From the NCBI GenBank assembly GCA_963725255.1, contig CAVRXV010000012.1, forward strand, positions 34,758 through 98,757: DNA of 64,000 nucleotides. The letters are read 5' to 3'. The notes below the pieces were generated by a model. The model was given only the letters and a program-made list of their open reading frames with translations. It was not told the origin of the DNA and searched no databases. Both the position numbers and the translations under genes were made by a program. This DNA comes from JAIEPX01 sp963725255 (GTDB lineage: Bacteria; Pseudomonadota; Gammaproteobacteria; JAIEPX01). Positions 26,162 to 36,192 of this stretch are shown piece after piece (the stretch's first letter is position 1; the number at the start of each line of letters is the position of its first letter).

Positions 26162-28210
26162 ATGAAATTAAGCAAAGAATCTTCTGAACATATAAAACCT
26201 CAGCTAGAAGGGGGCGATACTATAACAGCCGGAAATCGGGTTAGTATTGAAGGCTATCTGAAAATTGCTTTGGGTGATTTAGAAGAAGACTATGATAAGG
26301 CTCAAAGAATACAAGCGCTTGCCTTTATTCTAATGCCAAAAAAATTCTCTCTTAACGATGATAAGAAAGACTTTCTCGATGAAGTAAATGCTATCAAAGA
26401 AAATTATCACAATCCTGCAGATCTGATCGTTTTTTTAAGAAAGCGACAAAGGTATACAGGAGATGATCAGCAGCTTCGGGAAGAAATTCGTTCAATACAA
26501 AGTCATATTTTAATTCAAGAATTAAAAAAAATGGATCCAGATCATCCACTTTTACAAGAGTTTGATCAGGCACAATTTGCTGTAAAACAAAAGAATCATG
26601 AATCATCCACTGTTTCAGTGCTAAAAGATTCAGAAAAAAAATCTGAGGACGAATCAACGACGCAGTTTGAAATTTCTACTGAAACAGTCTCTACAGATGA
26701 TATTCGTAAACGAGAGCATGGTTTTTTACACGAAGTCGAAGAGTTTATGCCCGTCATTTGGTTGCAGTATCCAATCGGCTCACCTAGAATGCTTTATATC
26801 TATCTTAAAATGGTTAAAATATTTAGACAATTTAACTTGCCAAGTTATAAAATTCTGGGTCAGGAATATAATGAGATAAGTGGAATACGGGGAAAATTCG
26901 ATAATCTCTTTATCTATCTGACACCCGATATATCCCTTGAGCAAGTCTTGCAATTAATGGCGGTATTGGGGGAGCCGAAAACAAAGAGAGATGAAGTATT
27001 TTTACATAATATTGACTTCGACTTTCGATGGTATCATTTTAAAGAGATGGGTAGTTATCAGCAGAATATTGATGCGGCCTTATCAAAAGTCCAAGAGTTA
27101 AAGAGACACAAATTGTCTCTAAGCTATCCTTATTTATTCGCAATGAATTCTTTGTTGAGGCATGATTTAAAATTCTGGAAAGATAGTGATGTAGATTTAG
27201 CAAGAAATCTTATTACTGACTTTGATCGCGAAGAAATGAATCAGAGAGAGGATGTACGTGGTAGTTTAAGATTGCCTTCTGCTGAGTTAGAATTGTGTAT
27301 TGCAAAATATTATGATAACAAAAATAGATTGAGAGAGGCGTGTGAATATTATTATAGAGCAAAATTAAGATTGGTCGATAATGTGAAAGTACATATAGAT
27401 GGTTTTAATTCTGATCCCTTTGATAGAGTCGGCTTTTTTCATAGCGTTTCCTTGCCTATGTCTGCAAAACGTTTAACCGCTCTGATAAGATGTCTAGATA
27501 GTTTGATCATTGTAGAGCTCAGATTAGGTGAGTCGGTCGTTACAATTAATGACCACATTCGTTCATTGAATAGCTATATTGATAAACTGCAGCTGATTGA
27601 ACCCTTAACCGTGTTGACCATTTCAAAACGAGAAGAAACCCCAATATTGACTACGTCTCCAGAAAAATCTAAAGAGATCTTAAAGGATGTCAACCCCATG
27701 CAACAATTTCCAAAATCTGCTTTTTTCACTAAACAAATTCAAGATGGTTTTCAGTTTAATCTAACTGCCTTCTTAAAACTGACCAATTTTGCGAATTCTA
27801 AAATTAAACATATTAAAAAACACCTAGTTTCAGGAGTTGAAATTTATTTAGAAAATCTGGAGGATAGTAATCTTCTATATGATATTCTTTTAAAGATAAT
27901 GGCTGATGGTGATGAACGGAAATATGGTGGGCACTTGTCTCATGATAAATCTGAATGTTGTATAGAAATTACATTTAGGGCGTATAATGCTTTCAAAAAA
28001 TGCCTTGAGATTGTTGATCAAATTTCGGTTGAGCCTATCAATGAAACTCAACTGAGCTCTGAATTTATTTCACCTGAAACTTTACGAAGGATACTTCAAG
28101 CATTGACTGTTCACAAAACACCGGGCCAGTTAATGACTTGCACATCGGATGATGATATATATGGAAAAAATATTAGTTCATCAGATGAATCTTCATTTGA
28201 AGTCAATTAG
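26162..28210 (+). CDS. Orphan 682-residue protein, candidate effector
   Basis: Soluble, charged, mostly helical protein with no recognisable catalytic motif. There is no signal peptide or membrane segment. A TPR-like stretch (ELCIAKYYDNKNRLREACEY, YYRAKLRLVDN) lies near residues 375-410. A low-complexity acidic linker lies around residues 145-185, and the C-terminus is Ser/acid rich (ISSSDESSFEVN). It is driven by a perfect-hexamer promoter and lies alone between small metabolic genes. Features are compatible with a secreted effector, but this is inference. No AAGGAGG is visible; GGTAAAAAAC precedes the ATG. Confidence 0.6.
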   Translation: MKLSKESSEHIKPQLEGGDTITAGNRVSIEGYLKIALGDLEEDYDKAQRIQALAFILMPKKFSLNDDKKDFLDEVNAIKENYHNPADLIVFLRKRQRYTGDDQQLREEIRSIQSHILIQELKKMDPDHPLLQEFDQAQFAVKQKNHESSTVSVLKDSEKKSEDESTTQFEISTETVSTDDIRKREHGFLHEVEEFMPVIWLQYPIGSPRMLYIYLKMVKIFRQFNLPSYKILGQEYNEISGIRGKFDNLFIYLTPDISLEQVLQLMAVLGEPKTKRDEVFLHNIDFDFRWYHFKEMGSYQQNIDAALSKVQELKRHKLSLSYPYLFAMNSLLRHDLKFWKDSDVDLARNLITDFDREEMNQREDVRGSLRLPSAELELCIAKYYDNKNRLREACEYYYRAKLRLVDNVKVHIDGFNSDPFDRVGFFHSVSLPMSAKRLTALIRCLDSLIIVELRLGESVVTINDHIRSLNSYIDKLQLIEPLTVLTISKREETPILTTSPEKSKEILKDVNPMQQFPKSAFFTKQIQDGFQFNLTAFLKLTNFANSKIKHIKKHLVSGVEIYLENLEDSNLLYDILLKIMADGDERKYGGHLSHDKSECCIEITFRAYNAFKKCLEIVDQISVEPINETQLSSEFISPETLRRILQALTVHKTPGQLMTCTSDDDIYGKNISSSDESSFEVN

Positions 28211-28250
28211 TATTCTCATTAATGAATTGAATAGGAAGGGAGTGTATAGA

Positions 28251-28589
28251 ATGGCTGAAATTACTTATGACGAATTCGAACGTGTTGAATTACGTTCTGG
28301 TACGATTGTTAAAGTTGAAGAGTTTCCTCGTGCAAAGAAACCTGCATACAAAGTATGGGCAGACTTTGGCCCAGAAATAGGCGTTTTGCAAACCTCTGCA
28401 CAAGTGACGGCTCACTACACACCTGAAAAATTAATGGGGCGACAGATTGTGGGTTGCGTTAATTTAGGTGAAAAAAATATCGCCGGATTTGTTTCACAGT
28501 TTCTACTTGTCGGATTTTCAGATGAAAACGGTGGTATTTGTTTAGCAACCGTTGATCCTAAAGTGAGCAATGGAAAAAAATTACACTGA
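28251..28589 (+). CDS. csaA: CsaA-type tRNA-binding domain protein
   Basis: 112 residues, one OB-fold tRNA-binding (EMAP-II-like) domain: VELRSGTIVKVEEFPRAKKP, YKVWADFG, GRQIVGCVNLGEKNIAGFVS, VGFSDENGG. This matches the dimeric CsaA chaperone and tRNA-binding group. ATG 28251 is supported by GGAAGGGAG upstream. It lies 40 bases downstream of the orphan gene. Confidence 0.88.
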   Translation: MAEITYDEFERVELRSGTIVKVEEFPRAKKPAYKVWADFGPEIGVLQTSAQVTAHYTPEKLMGRQIVGCVNLGEKNIAGFVSQFLLVGFSDENGGICLATVDPKVSNGKKLH

Positions 28590-28721
28590 CTTTGGTCAAT
28601 CAATGTCCTGTATTCATAGCTGCCTATTTTAAAACCCCTCATTGAGAAGGGAAAATCTTCTAACAGCTTGAATGCAAATGATTTCTCTCAGCTGGGAACT
28701 GGTGTTGCACTGATAAACTTA

Positions 28722-28750
28722 TTGGTCTTGAGGTCAAATCATGCTATAAT
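28722..28750 (+). promoter_or_regulatory. Promoter of the MATE gene
   Basis: TTGGTC, 17-base spacer, TATAAT with extended -10 TGC, 57 bases ahead of the start codon at 28807. Confidence 0.55.
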
Positions 28751-28806
28751 AATACGAATGAAACCAATATTAGTTATGAATTTTCGAATAAAATGATGAG
28801 TATTTA

Positions 28807-30141
28807 ATGAAAAAATTGAACTTTGGTATAGCGAAGTTAGCGGCACCCCTTATATTATCCAATTTGACCATTCCCTTATTGGGGTTTACTAATACCTACA
28901 TTGCCGGTCATCTCCACAATCATGCTACTGTGGCTGCGATTGGTTTAGGCGTTATGGTCTTTAATTTATTATTTTTAGGCTTTGCGTTTTTAAGGATGGG
29001 AACAACAGGATTAGTGGCACAGGCCTACGGAAAAGGTGGAGAAGAAAATACGTGGCAGACGATTGCCCACAGTTTAATATTATCTTTAGGCATAGGCGCC
29101 CTTATTATATTATTCAAAAATCCCATTGGAGATTTAGCGTTCGGGTTAATTCATGGTGATAGTGCAGTTAAAGCAGCGGCATTACAATATTATTCTTTAC
29201 GTGTTTTTGCTGCACCAGCAACTTTAACAAATTATGTTTTAGTCGGTGCGTTTATCGGATTGCAGATGGTGCGAATGCCACTTCTACTAATGCTCATTGT
29301 GAATGGTCTTGCCGTTATTTTAGGGATTGAGTTGGCTCTGGTATATCATCTCTCTATTAGAGGGCTTGCAATTGCGGATATCATTGCCCAGTATACTGGA
29401 GCTATAGTCGGAATTGCTTATTTGTATAAGCGATTATCTGGGGCTATACATCTGCAAAGTTGGCGTTTTAATTTTGATTTTTTTCGTAAAATTACATTTA
29501 TTAACAGTAATATTTTTCTTAGAACTCTTTTTCTAATTAGTACGTACAGTTTTTTCACGCTTCAAAGTTTAAAATTAGGATCTGTCTATTTAGCAGCTAA
29601 TACAGTTTTAATGAGTTTTATGACGTTGACCAGTTTTGCTCAGGACGGTTTTGCCAATGTAGCAGAAGTGCTTGTGGGCAATAATGTCGGCCGTGGCGAT
29701 TATGCAGCATCAAATCAAGCGATTTTTGATGCGGGTCGATGGGCTTTAGTGATCGGGTTCAGTTTTTCCATTATTTATTTCTTATTTGGACATCAGCTAA
29801 TTAATCTAATGACCTCGTTTCCCGAGGTTCGACAAATTGCAAAACATCAGTTAATTTTCATTATATTTCTTCCTTTAATTTCTATGGCATCATTTTTCTT
29901 TGATGGGGTTTTTATTGGGGCAACAAAATTTAGAGAAATGCGGAACACGATGTTCTTTTCTTTTTCTGGTTTTCTCATTGTTTGGTGGTCATTGAATAAC
30001 TTTGGTAATATTGGGCTCTGGATTGCATTGCTAAGCTTTTTTGGATTCCGTGGACTTTCAATGGGTAGTTTCTTTTGGTTGAGCCATAGGAAAAATGTTT
30101 TTTATTTCATAAGCAAAAAATCGCAACAGCTCGCGAATTAA
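28807..30141 (+). CDS. MATE-family efflux transporter (DinF-like)
   Basis: 444 residues with twelve hydrophobic segments in two halves. The N-terminal pattern KLAAPLILSNLTIPLLGFTN then TYIAGHLHN and the mid-protein RTLFLISTYSFFTLQSLKLG are characteristic of the DinF branch of MATE proteins. These export cationic compounds using Na+ or H+. No lexA is adjacent, so the symbol dinF is not assigned. It converges on rph. Confidence 0.88.
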   Translation: MKKLNFGIAKLAAPLILSNLTIPLLGFTNTYIAGHLHNHATVAAIGLGVMVFNLLFLGFAFLRMGTTGLVAQAYGKGGEENTWQTIAHSLILSLGIGALIILFKNPIGDLAFGLIHGDSAVKAAALQYYSLRVFAAPATLTNYVLVGAFIGLQMVRMPLLLMLIVNGLAVILGIELALVYHLSIRGLAIADIIAQYTGAIVGIAYLYKRLSGAIHLQSWRFNFDFFRKITFINSNIFLRTLFLISTYSFFTLQSLKLGSVYLAANTVLMSFMTLTSFAQDGFANVAEVLVGNNVGRGDYAASNQAIFDAGRWALVIGFSFSIIYFLFGHQLINLMTSFPEVRQIAKHQLIFIIFLPLISMASFFFDGVFIGATKFREMRNTMFFSFSGFLIVWWSLNNFGNIGLWIALLSFFGFRGLSMGSFFWLSHRKNVFYFISKKSQQLAN

Positions 30142-30163
30142 TTTTCGCTGACGTTAATCACGA

Positions 30164-30895
30164 TTATGCAGCTTCAGTGACCCAGCCTAAAGCTTCTTTT
30201 TGCAATTTAAACAGCTGCTGAATTCCATGATTGCCCAAATCGAGTAATTGATTTAGTTCTTGCTGAGAAAAAGCTCTTTGTTCACCAGTACCTTGGACTT
30301 CAATAAATTCTCCACGATCAGTCATCACGATATTCATATCGACTTCCGCCTTGGAATCTTCTTTGTAATCAAGATCCAAAACAGGGACGTTGTTGAAAAT
30401 GCCGACAGAAACAGCGCTTACAAGCCCACGAATCGGGTCTTTTGTTATCATTCTTTTCTGTTGCATGTAACGAACTGCGTCAATGAGTGCAACACATGCG
30501 CCTGTAATTGCAGCAGTGCGTGTACCGCCATCGGCTTGAATGACGTCGCAGTCGATTGTAATGGTATAATCGCGAATGGCTTCAGGGTTGATCATGGCTC
30601 TCAAAGATCGACCAATGAGGCGTTGAATTTCAAAGGTGCGGCCCCCTTGATTCCCACGAGTGGCTTCACGTTGGGTACGTTCATGAGTTGCACGAGGGAG
30701 CATGCCGTATTCTGCAGTTACCCAACCTTTGTTGTTATCTCGTAAAAAGCGAGGAACGCCTTGAGCAACGCTTGCCGTACAAATGACTTTGGTTTCACCA
30801 AATTCTACCAGCGCTGAGCCTTCAGCGTGGATAGTAAAATCTCGAGTTATTCGGATTTGACGCATTTCATTAGGTTGGCGTTGACTGGGTCTCAT
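30164..30895 (-). CDS. rph: Ribonuclease PH
   Basis: 243 residues: MRPSQRQPNEMRQIRITRDF, GETKVICTASV, GWVTAEYGMLPRATHERTQRE, IGRSLRAMI, DCDVIQADGGTRTAAITGAC and VEVQGTGE-like (IEVQGTGEQRAFS). It trims tRNA 3' ends phosphorolytically. It is divergent from yicC, the usual arrangement. Confidence 0.96.
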   Translation of the reverse strand: MRPSQRQPNEMRQIRITRDFTIHAEGSALVEFGETKVICTASVAQGVPRFLRDNNKGWVTAEYGMLPRATHERTQREATRGNQGGRTFEIQRLIGRSLRAMINPEAIRDYTITIDCDVIQADGGTRTAAITGACVALIDAVRYMQQKRMITKDPIRGLVSAVSVGIFNNVPVLDLDYKEDSKAEVDMNIVMTDRGEFIEVQGTGEQRAFSQQELNQLLDLGNHGIQQLFKLQKEALGWVTEAA

Positions 30896-31083
30896 GGAGT
30901 TTCTCCTCAGTTAATTTTGTTTAATTCACTAATATCATCATCACATAATAGATAAGATTTTCCCGCATTACTAGAAATGCCAGTATTTCTGTGATCATTA
31001 TAGCCAATACAAATTGATTATGATAGTGTAATGCCGCTATTACTTTGTTGAAATATTCATGGAAAAGGACTCGAGAGGAAAAT

Positions 31084-31951
31084 ATGATCAGTAGTATGAC
31101 AGCCTTCTCACGAATGCAGGACACAGGCGACTGGGGTTCGGCAGTATGGGAATTGCGCAGCGTAAATCATCGCTATCTTGAAATTAATGTAAGGTTACCC
31201 GATACATTAAAAGAGTTAGAGCAGCAAGTTCGTGAAATGATTAGTAAATTTTTATCACGCGGAAAAGTGGATGTGACATTAAAATACGTTGCTAGTGCAT
31301 CGATGTCGGGACACTTAAATTTGAATAAGTCGAATGTTGTTACAACTTCGCACTGCTATGAGCGGATTAGAATCGGAAATTGGTAGAGCAATTCATTGTG
31401 ATGCGACGCGATTATTATCGTGGCCAGGTGTACTTGAAGAGCAATCTCCTGATATGTCTCCCGTTCATCAAGCGGTATTAGCATTATTAAAAAGAGCATT
31501 AGATTCGATGGTTGAAATGCGAATTCGTGAAGGAAATGCGACCAGCGAAATAATTTCTTCTCGATTATCGGCGGTTGCAGAACAAGTCAAATCATTGCGC
31601 AGTATTTTGCCAGAATTATTAAAGACGCAACGTGAACAATTGCTCGCAAAATTAAGTGATTTAAAAGTTGAATATGATCAAGATCGTTTTGAGCATGAAT
31701 TAGTTTATTTAGCGCAAAAAGCCGATGTAGAGGAAGAGCTTGATAGATTAGAAACGCATGTTGTTGAAGTGAGGCGGAGTTTAACTCAGAAAAATTCAAT
31801 GGGACGTCGATTAGATTTTCTGATGCAAGAATTAAATCGCGAAGCAAATACACTGGGGTCAAAGGCATCAGATACACGCGTAACGATGACAGCGGTTGAG
31901 CTTAAAGTGTTGATTGAACAGATGCGCGAACAAGTGCAGAATATAGAATAG
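31084..31951 (+). pseudogene. yicC: YicC/YloC-family endoribonuclease, one frameshift
   Basis: The first frame (31084-31386) gives MISSMTAFSRMQDTGDWGSA, VNHRYLEINVRLP and RGKVDVTLKY. The rest of the family (QLRTAMSGLESEIGRA, LLSWPGVLEEQSPD, QKADVEEELDRLETHV, GRRLDFLMQELNREANTLGS, LIEQMREQVQNIE) is in another frame ending at 31951. The switch lies near 31335-31345, where a few residues also seem to be missing compared with E. coli YicC. All C-terminal catalytic-region motifs are intact. It precedes gmk by 24 bases, the conserved order. Confidence 0.88.
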
Positions 31952-31975
31952 TGTAAAACTGACAAAGGATCACGT

Positions 31976-32590
31976 ATGACGATCGGAACTTTGTTTATCA
32001 TAGCAGCACCTTCAGGGGCTGGAAAAACGACTTTAGTTCGAGCCATTACTCGTCGAATTCCTAATATTCGTGTGTCGGTATCTCATACAACTCGTCCGCA
32101 ACGTTCTCGTGAAGAGGATGGTGTGAATTATCATTTTGTGGACGAAGAAGCTTTTTTGCGTATGGTTGAAAATCAAGCATTTCTTGAGCATGCCGAAGTT
32201 TTTGGTTATCACTATGGAACTTCTGCTGGTTGGGTGGAAGAACAATTGGCAGCGGGAACTGATGTCATTCTTGAAATCGATTGGCAAGGTGCGCAACAAA
32301 TTAAAGAGCTTCATAAAAATGTTGTGAGCATATTCATTCTTCCTCCTTCTATCGACGCTTTGAAGGAACGATTGACTCGTCGAAATCAGGATGAACCCGA
32401 AGTCATTGCACGTCGACTTGCAGAGGCAAAAATAGAAATGTCACATTGTCACGAATTTGACTATGTTGTTGTGAATCAGTATTTCCAGCATGCCGTCCGT
32501 GATTTAACAACGGTTATTCGTGCCGCGCGAATGTCGTATAGAGTTCAATCCCAGGTTCATTATCGGCTTTTACAAGGCCTCTTGAGTTAG
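31976..32590 (+). CDS. gmk: Guanylate kinase
   Basis: 204 residues: P-loop APSGAGKTTLVRA, SHTTRPQRSREEDGVNYHFV, FLEHAEVFGYHYGTSAGWVE, LEIDWQGAQQIK and IFILPPSIDALKERL. It phosphorylates GMP to GDP. AAGGATCACGT precedes the ATG. Normally rpoZ and spoT follow directly; here 4.4 kb of extra DNA separates them. The last 43 bases are repeated, with four differences, at 36852-36894. Confidence 0.97.
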   Translation: MTIGTLFIIAAPSGAGKTTLVRAITRRIPNIRVSVSHTTRPQRSREEDGVNYHFVDEEAFLRMVENQAFLEHAEVFGYHYGTSAGWVEEQLAAGTDVILEIDWQGAQQIKELHKNVVSIFILPPSIDALKERLTRRNQDEPEVIARRLAEAKIEMSHCHEFDYVVVNQYFQHAVRDLTTVIRAARMSYRVQSQVHYRLLQGLLS

Positions 32591-32664
32591 TTATTGACCA
32601 CCGTGATCTACCATCAAAATAGTTGAAGAGCCCTTTCCTTCAATTAAATCTACCAAGAAAAAAC

Positions 32665-32681
32665 TTCACCCGCGGGGTGAA
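32665..32681. other. Hairpin with A-run on its 5' side
   Basis: TTCACCC-GCG-GGGTGAA, preceded by seven or more A residues. On the minus strand this reads as stem plus T-run, like a terminator for a leftward transcript. It may be a leftover from whatever element was inserted here. Confidence 0.4.
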
Positions 32682-32690
32682 AGCAACACC

Positions 32691-32809
32691 AATAGAGGGT
32701 TTGAAGTTCAGGTTTTGATGGGATTTAGCGGTGAGGTATTTGTCACGGCGGCGATGATCGAAAAAAAGCCACTCATTTCGAAAAAAGTGCGTTTGAATTT
32801 CTTATCTAT
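32691..32809 (+). repeat. 119-bp direct repeat bounding the gmk-rpoZ island, copy 1
   Basis: It starts AATAGAGGGTTTGAAGTTCA and ends with TTTCTTATCTAT, and matches 36733-36851 except for a couple of substitutions seen by eye (TTTAGCGG/TTTGGCGG, CACTCATT/CACTTATT). Copy 2 directly follows an IS91-type transposase remnant, so the repeat is likely to be the end region of that element. 32810-33130 holds no gene that I can support. An extended -10 (TGCTATACT, 32952-32960) could be the promoter of the next gene. Confidence 0.85.
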
Positions 32810-33130
32810 GACTGTCCGGAGTAGGTGGCGCACTTTCGAAATCCATCACGCTGGGTTAGCCAACTATGAATTCAACAGTAAAACCAGTGGTTCGAAGCAA
32901 GGCGGTCTTTTACTCAATATTGGTGATGTCAACCTGACAACTATCAAAATGTGCTATACTAGTATCAAGTCTGCGAAAAAGTGACACTTTTATGCAAGTG
33001 TTAATTTTAAGCAGAAATAGCCACAGAAGACGACGGTAGCATAGGGATTAGTGCAAATTGGCGTGGGTTTTGAGATCAAATAGGTGATCTATAGAACTCC
33101 TGACTCACAAGTGGTTATTTAGGACTATCG

Positions 33131-34182
33131 ATGAATATCGTAATATTATGCTTACAGAATGGAGGTTTTGGCGACTTATTATTCGCTCAAAAGTTCGCAT
33201 TTGAACTTAATAGGTATTTTCGCCAGAATGAACTTGATGCCAATGTATCGATCGTAGCCTTACCGGAATCAATCAATGATATGAGAGACTCGGTCTCATG
33301 GAAGAGTTCAAGATACCGGTTGCCACACCACACGATATCTACGAGAAAACTCAAGACTCAAGCGCAAAATTCGAAATTGACTACATGATTGTCGCACCAA
33401 GCTTCACCTCCAAAGAAAAATTTGACTGGGATGGCAAAGACATGTTTGGTATGAATGGGTATGCTGCACTAGATAGTCGAGGCAACCTTCATCAAAGCGG
33501 TCTCGAAAACCGAACACTCTACATCCCCGAATACAATAGTGAAGGTGCTGGGGCGGTAGGATTGCACGCCCAATTTTTCGAAAACACCAAAACAGAGCCA
33601 AAAATGCAAAGAACTGGTCTATCAAGCAGAGCGGGTAATGCCGGACTGTTGATTTCAAATGACATCACTCAATCTACAATTAGCAGTGAAGCGGACCCAG
33701 CATCCGAAAAAAGAGAATCGTCAATATGGGAAATAATTCATGGATCAAAAATAGGAGATAAACTTCCTAAAGATTTTTATCTAGAGTACAGCAGTAACTA
33801 TAAAAACAACTCCACCAAACGATACCTTGAGATCGTGCTATCGCTTTCAGAAGAAAAACAAAATGACCATGTCGATGTTTTATGCATTGGCGATAGGGAT
33901 AAGAAATATGATGCGCTACAAAAAATAAAAGACACAATTATGGCAAAAGGCTATAGCAAAATTGAGTTTGTTAACATGGATACTGACGAGCACGAAACCA
34001 TTTCTCAACGTGAAGGCCAAGAAAAAGAAAAGGTCTATCGCGTATATTATATGGAAAAAGTACCCCACAAGATAATGGTTGCGCTTCTGCAAGCATCCGA
34101 CAAATTTATTGGCGTTACAGGTGACCAATCACTTTCAGAAGCCATTTCCAAGCTGGATAAAGTCGTATTTTACGAGGCCTGA
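33131..34182 (+). pseudogene. Orphan gene with GT-B-like pattern, frameshifted
   Basis: Frame 1 (33131 to about 33290) encodes MNIVILCLQNGGFGDLLFAQ and VALPESINDMRDS. The continuation is in another frame from about 33290 (LMEEFKIPVATPHDIYEK, then FEIDYMIVAPSF) to the stop at 34182. The N-terminal GGFGDLLFAQKFAFEL loop and the C-terminal FIGVTGDQSLSEAISKLDKV resemble the two ends of GT-B fold glycosyltransferase-like proteins (compare EarP or ADP-heptose transferase layouts). I cannot name the family. The stop TGA overlaps the next ATG, and the next protein starts with residues that look like a natural continuation (YE-A/LMHKVKLYENYQ). So 33131-35105 may have been one gene of about 650 residues with two frameshifts. 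Glycosyltransferase effectors are common in Legionellales. Confidence 0.5.
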
Positions 34183-35105
34183 TGCACAAAGTGAAGCTGT
34201 ATGAAAACTATCAAGACTTTGTCTACAATAATTGCAGTGCAGATATGCAACCTACGATAAAAGCATTTCTAGAAAACATAAACAACTATGAGCAAGATAT
34301 AGACCTGACAGGCTTAGCTAAAATGGTCCTAGATAAGGACATCCGCCAAGCATTAAAATCAGCTCACCAAGAAATGGCTGTCAATTGTAACTTGGTAAAT
34401 CAAGTTGGACAACAACTGATGGCTGAACTGAGCGATCGACTTGTCCCACTAGAACATAATAACGAGTCGACGCTCACTTTCGAGCAAAAGCTTTCACCTA
34501 AAAAACCTACCGCAGTTGAAAAACAAACAGCGACAAGTGTTGAGCCTGCCGGAGAACCTGACCAGGCAATGTTATTCATGAGACAGCACATCACAACCAT
34601 CGCAAAAAATGAAGCACGAAAAGTCCAAATTGCAACTGAAAAACTTGCAAAAGCGACAACAAGCGAATCACCAGCTGAAGCACTTAACGACGCCAAAAAG
34701 GAAGCAACGAAAGCTTTCGTCGGGCTATACAGTGCGTATTCATCTGCACGAGAAATAGCTCAAGACCACTCTGTCACAGGATGGGTTAGAGAAATAGGAA
34801 CTATCTATTTAGAAACTGTTAACATCGTCGCAAATGGCATAGTTGAAGCATGCAAGGCATCTAACAAGACCATGACTAATGTTGATTCAACTGCACTATC
34901 GCATTCTGCAATGACGTTAATCAATGCTGGTTCTACACAACAAATAAAGTCGGTTCAGGAAAGCTTGTCAACTATGCTAGATATCTTACCTAATCCAGGA
35001 AAAGGACCCAATCTCCAATGGACAAAAGGCAATCAAGCGCCGAAAAGTCCTAAACCAGCTCCTGATCAACATGAGGATTCGCGCAAAAAACCAACACATA
35101 ATTAA
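34182..35105 (+). CDS. Helical hypothetical protein, perhaps the C-terminal part of the preceding gene
   Basis: 307 residues, all-helical in composition, Ala/Lys/Glu/Thr-rich in the middle, with a Pro/Lys tail (NQAPKSPKPAPDQHEDSRKK). No signal peptide or membrane segment. The start overlaps the upstream stop (TGATG), giving either translational coupling or a frameshift within one long gene. Unrecognised. It belongs to the gmk-rpoZ island cargo. Confidence 0.5.
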   Translation: MHKVKLYENYQDFVYNNCSADMQPTIKAFLENINNYEQDIDLTGLAKMVLDKDIRQALKSAHQEMAVNCNLVNQVGQQLMAELSDRLVPLEHNNESTLTFEQKLSPKKPTAVEKQTATSVEPAGEPDQAMLFMRQHITTIAKNEARKVQIATEKLAKATTSESPAEALNDAKKEATKAFVGLYSAYSSAREIAQDHSVTGWVREIGTIYLETVNIVANGIVEACKASNKTMTNVDSTALSHSAMTLINAGSTQQIKSVQESLSTMLDILPNPGKGPNLQWTKGNQAPKSPKPAPDQHEDSRKKPTHN

Positions 35106-35231
35106 TTTACGCTATGGAATTTAATTAAATACCGTGGCCATGCCAACGTCTTTCAACGCGACCATGATCGGTTCATGTTAAGCAGGCGTCTGCAACAACA
35201 AGTAATATAATAATTGCGTGCGAAAAAATTA

Positions 35232-36131
35232 TCAAAGGCTAATTGATAACGATGTATCATTGATATGCAACTGCTTAATATACGCGACATTCTTCCGTGG
35301 AAAAAAGAAACAAGCACGCGGCATGTCTCTAGAAATTGTGACCGAACACTCGGCTTGATCACCCACCTCATCATGCACATCTTGTTCTGGCTTTACACGA
35401 AGCAATGGCCTCTCGCCTTCTTTACTCTTTCGCTCTAACCATAGGATATGATCCGGATCTTCACTAGGATAGACTTTTTTGCGAACGATGGTCATGCTGT
35501 CATTTGTTTCTTCTATTGTACGAAGATTTTCAAGGTTACTCACAATGCCATTAACATTTGTTTCCCATAATAATTCAGATCGTTGTTCATCAATCGTAAA
35601 TTTCAGTTTCTTATAGCAGGTAGCATCCATACCAATCAACATTAAAGTATTACTATCTAACGTCCTGACATGGATAATATTAAAAGGGAATTTATACTCG
35701 AAGATTTTTTCTTGAGTGTCAACACACCATATACTGAGATTATTAAGAATATCAGTGGCAATAAAGTGATTATCTGAGTGTTTTGACAGACTCAAAAGTT
35801 TAAATCGAGAGACATCAACCACTTGACACGGTAAATCTTGACTAGAGTCTACAGCTGCAGAGATCTTCCAAATCTGCACTGTCCCTAGTCGATTTCTGGT
35901 GAGCAAAACCTCTTGAGAGTGCATTAAATAATCAGCGATTGGGGTGATGACATCTTTAAGGATATGCTTCACTTTCTTTGTAGCAATGTCATAGATCACG
36001 GCTCTTTGTTTTGCCTGTAACAACAACGTGTTTTCATCGACAAGCCAAGCTTTTTCGTATCCTGGTTCAAGATGAATAGTCGAAAGGTCAGCGCCACTTG
36101 TTGATGCTGGCTGATCATTAAACTCCTGCAT
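35232..36131 (-). CDS. WD40-like beta-propeller protein
   Basis: 299 residues. Repeats of about 40 residues end in WD-like signatures: LLTRNRLGTVQIWKI, HFIATDILNNLSIWCVD, LMLIGMDATCYKKL, NTLLLQAKQRAVIYDI. Together they suggest an incomplete or degenerate propeller. There is no signal peptide. WD40 proteins are scaffold-type and rare outside accessory DNA in small gammaproteobacterial genomes. It lies in the island on the opposite strand to its neighbours, and its 5' end is 62 bases from the IS91 remnant. A host-targeted scaffold is possible but unproven. Confidence 0.6.
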   Translation of the reverse strand: MQEFNDQPASTSGADLSTIHLEPGYEKAWLVDENTLLLQAKQRAVIYDIATKKVKHILKDVITPIADYLMHSQEVLLTRNRLGTVQIWKISAAVDSSQDLPCQVVDVSRFKLLSLSKHSDNHFIATDILNNLSIWCVDTQEKIFEYKFPFNIIHVRTLDSNTLMLIGMDATCYKKLKFTIDEQRSELLWETNVNGIVSNLENLRTIEETNDSMTIVRKKVYPSEDPDHILWLERKSKEGERPLLRVKPEQDVHDEVGDQAECSVTISRDMPRACFFFPRKNVAYIKQLHINDTSLSISL

Positions 36132-36192
36132 AACACTACCTTTTGGTGAAGATATATGTAATTATACGACATAAAATCACAATTGTCAATAG

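Noticed and set aside
32715..32984. Open frame of 89 codons over the 119-bp repeat copy 1
   Set aside because: It starts inside the repeat, has no protein-like conserved pattern, and the same repeat at 36733 does not keep the frame open. Treated as element DNA.
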